The notes beneath the pieces were generated by a model that saw nothing but the letters and a program-made list of their open reading frames with translations, did not search any database and was not told the DNA's origin. A stretch of DNA of 64,000 bases from Candidatus Hydrogenedentota bacterium (GTDB lineage: Bacteria; Hydrogenedentota; Hydrogenedentia; Hydrogenedentales; JAJRTN01). The DNA is taken from NCBI GenBank assembly GCA_024278275.1, contig JAJRTN010000009.1, positions 1-64,000 on the forward strand. The letters are read 5' to 3'. Shown here piece by piece: positions 63,163 to 64,000 of the stretch (position 1 is the stretch's first letter; each line of letters begins with the position of its first letter). A program made the translations under genes and the position numbers.

Positions 63163-63937
63163 GACGTATTCTTCCCTCTTTGTTTACCCATGCCAGATCA
63201 TGGGCCCCTCGTTTGAACGATAATGTACGGATCAGCCCTTATTCGGTGACGTTGAAAGGGCAAACGGGACGCGAAACAGACACCAAGCTCATGGACATTT
63301 TCCCGCCGAACGGCCACCATCTTAGTTAAGTAATACCTCCTTTTCAAGTTTTCCGGATCACCCTTCCGTTGACATGAAAAAAATACGCAATTCACGTATT
63401 AAAGATACTTTTTTCGCCTATTTTCAGGTATTACCCCTTGAAAACCCGGGATATACGGACTCATGGGCGGGTCACTTGTTGCCAGGGCTATTGGCAGAAT
63501 AGGCAGCGCTTCCCGCGCTCAGGCTATCGCCTGGGGATAGGCGCCAAACACGGTGAATCCTGTCGCGGTCCCGCCCCAAAGACCGTTTTCAGCGAAACCG
63601 CCACAGCATCCGCTATGCCTCGGCTCCCTGAACCGCAACATAACGGATGGCCCATTAAAAAAGCCGCCGATTTTTCCAATGCTCTTGTCAAGAGATGACT
63701 TGCTTTCACCGCACTTTACTGGTACGATGGAAAGGGAAGGACAGAACATGGGAAGGGTGCAATGGAGGGCGTTTTCTCGATTTTCCGCGTCCGAAAGGAC
63801 ATGAAGGTTTGGGGGTGTGGGAGAGGCGGGCGTCCGTCACGGTTTCTTAACCTTGCTGCACAATGGCTTTGAATTGGAAGGGAATGCGCGACCCGCGTGG
63901 AGCGCAGCAAATGGACAACCAGGAAAGAGGAGTAGAC
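63163..63937. other. Long gene-free stretch at the right end
   Basis: 775 bp with no frame I can support. The left third is AT-rich and includes the inverted repeat at 63382-63400 and an isolated AAAAGGAGGT on the minus strand (about 63337-63346) that is too far from any start codon. Confidence 0.5.
63382..63400. promoter_or_regulatory. Inverted repeat in the AT-rich control region
   Basis: AATACG (63382-63387) and CGTATT (63395-63400) flank CAATTCA. TTGACA lies just before it (63369-63374), but no -10 stands at the normal distance. It might be an operator for either flanking gene. Confidence 0.35.
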
Positions 63938-64000
63938 ATGAAAGCGAAGGGATTGGCGGTGTTTTGCATCGCAATGCTGGTCGCATGCACGAGTGCCTTC
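63938..64000 (+). CDS. Start of a predicted lipoprotein gene, cut by the window edge
   Basis: GGAAAGAGGAGTAGAC precedes the ATG at 63938. The 21 visible residues, MKAKGLAVFCIAMLVACTSA plus F, form a lipoprotein signal with lipobox LVAC. Nothing of the mature protein beyond four residues is visible. Confidence 0.7.
   Translation, partial: MKAKGLAVFCIAMLVACTSAF

Noticed and set aside
63337-63346. Perfect Shine-Dalgarno AAAAGGAGGT on the minus strand
   Set aside because: The nearest ATG is about 15 nt beyond and the frame after it has no recognisable protein.

Overview
The window is 64 kb of GC-rich, gene-dense DNA from a diderm (Gram-negative-type) heterotrophic bacterium. The LPS transport protein LptD, a heptosyltransferase-like GT9 enzyme, a PilT ATPase, IPTL-CTERM and CFI-box C-terminal sorting tails, choice-of-anchor D modules and GH42-like and GH4 glycosidases suggest a poorly cultured, polysaccharide-using lineage. 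Candidatus Hydrogenedentota is my best guess, but I cannot place it without a search. Almost everything looks like vertically inherited chromosome. The only mobile-element genes are at the extreme left (1-544), a transposase fragment with its small partner gene behind a 31-bp operator-like palindrome.

Layout. 0.7-8 kb: tRNA-Ala, a secreted GH42-like glycosidase, then a cobalamin riboswitch driving a secreted duplicated beta-propeller protein with an IPTL-CTERM tail, then a CFI-box surface protein. 8-20 kb: lipid and glycan genes (GT2, a DAG-kinase-like enzyme), purB, a UDG-family protein, the conserved run yicC-gmk-rpoZ-coaBC, an FAD oxidase, a GT-C membrane transferase and a GT9 enzyme. 20-29 kb: an unusual fusion of a YncE-like propeller to LptD, an M20 hydrolase, the wreck of a hicAB toxin-antitoxin pair, and three minus-strand envelope genes. 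29-34 kb: a membrane protein with caspase/CHAT-like His and Cys motifs, then an aldolase-isomerase-kinase sugar operon. 34-45 kb: a BNR-propeller surface protein cut by an in-frame stop, ilvE, pyrF, a GH4 enzyme, a HEAT protein, acylphosphatase, a methyltransferase and an esterase. 45-53 kb: a coiled-coil/MshEN protein, small unknown genes, pilT, a CBS protein and tRNA-Asn. 53-64 kb: a beta-helix protein, the minus-strand operon ybaB-fmt-rsmB-PASTA-rpe, a Tat-exported superoxide dismutase, a GlcG-like protein, an NhaD-like antiporter and the start of a lipoprotein.

The most interesting items are: (1) the B12-riboswitch-controlled propeller protein, which by logic and fold resembles a surface B12-capture protein analogous to BtuG; (2) the propeller-LptD fusion; (3) the kinase-less PASTA protein sitting between rsmB and rpe, where other bacteria carry PrkC; (4) the hicA/hicB deletion scar; (5) a 150-250-bp intergenic repeat family with copies in both orientations; (6) the membrane protein with a His-Gly/Cys-x-x-Gly dyad. 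No CRISPR array, rRNA gene or complete prophage is visible.
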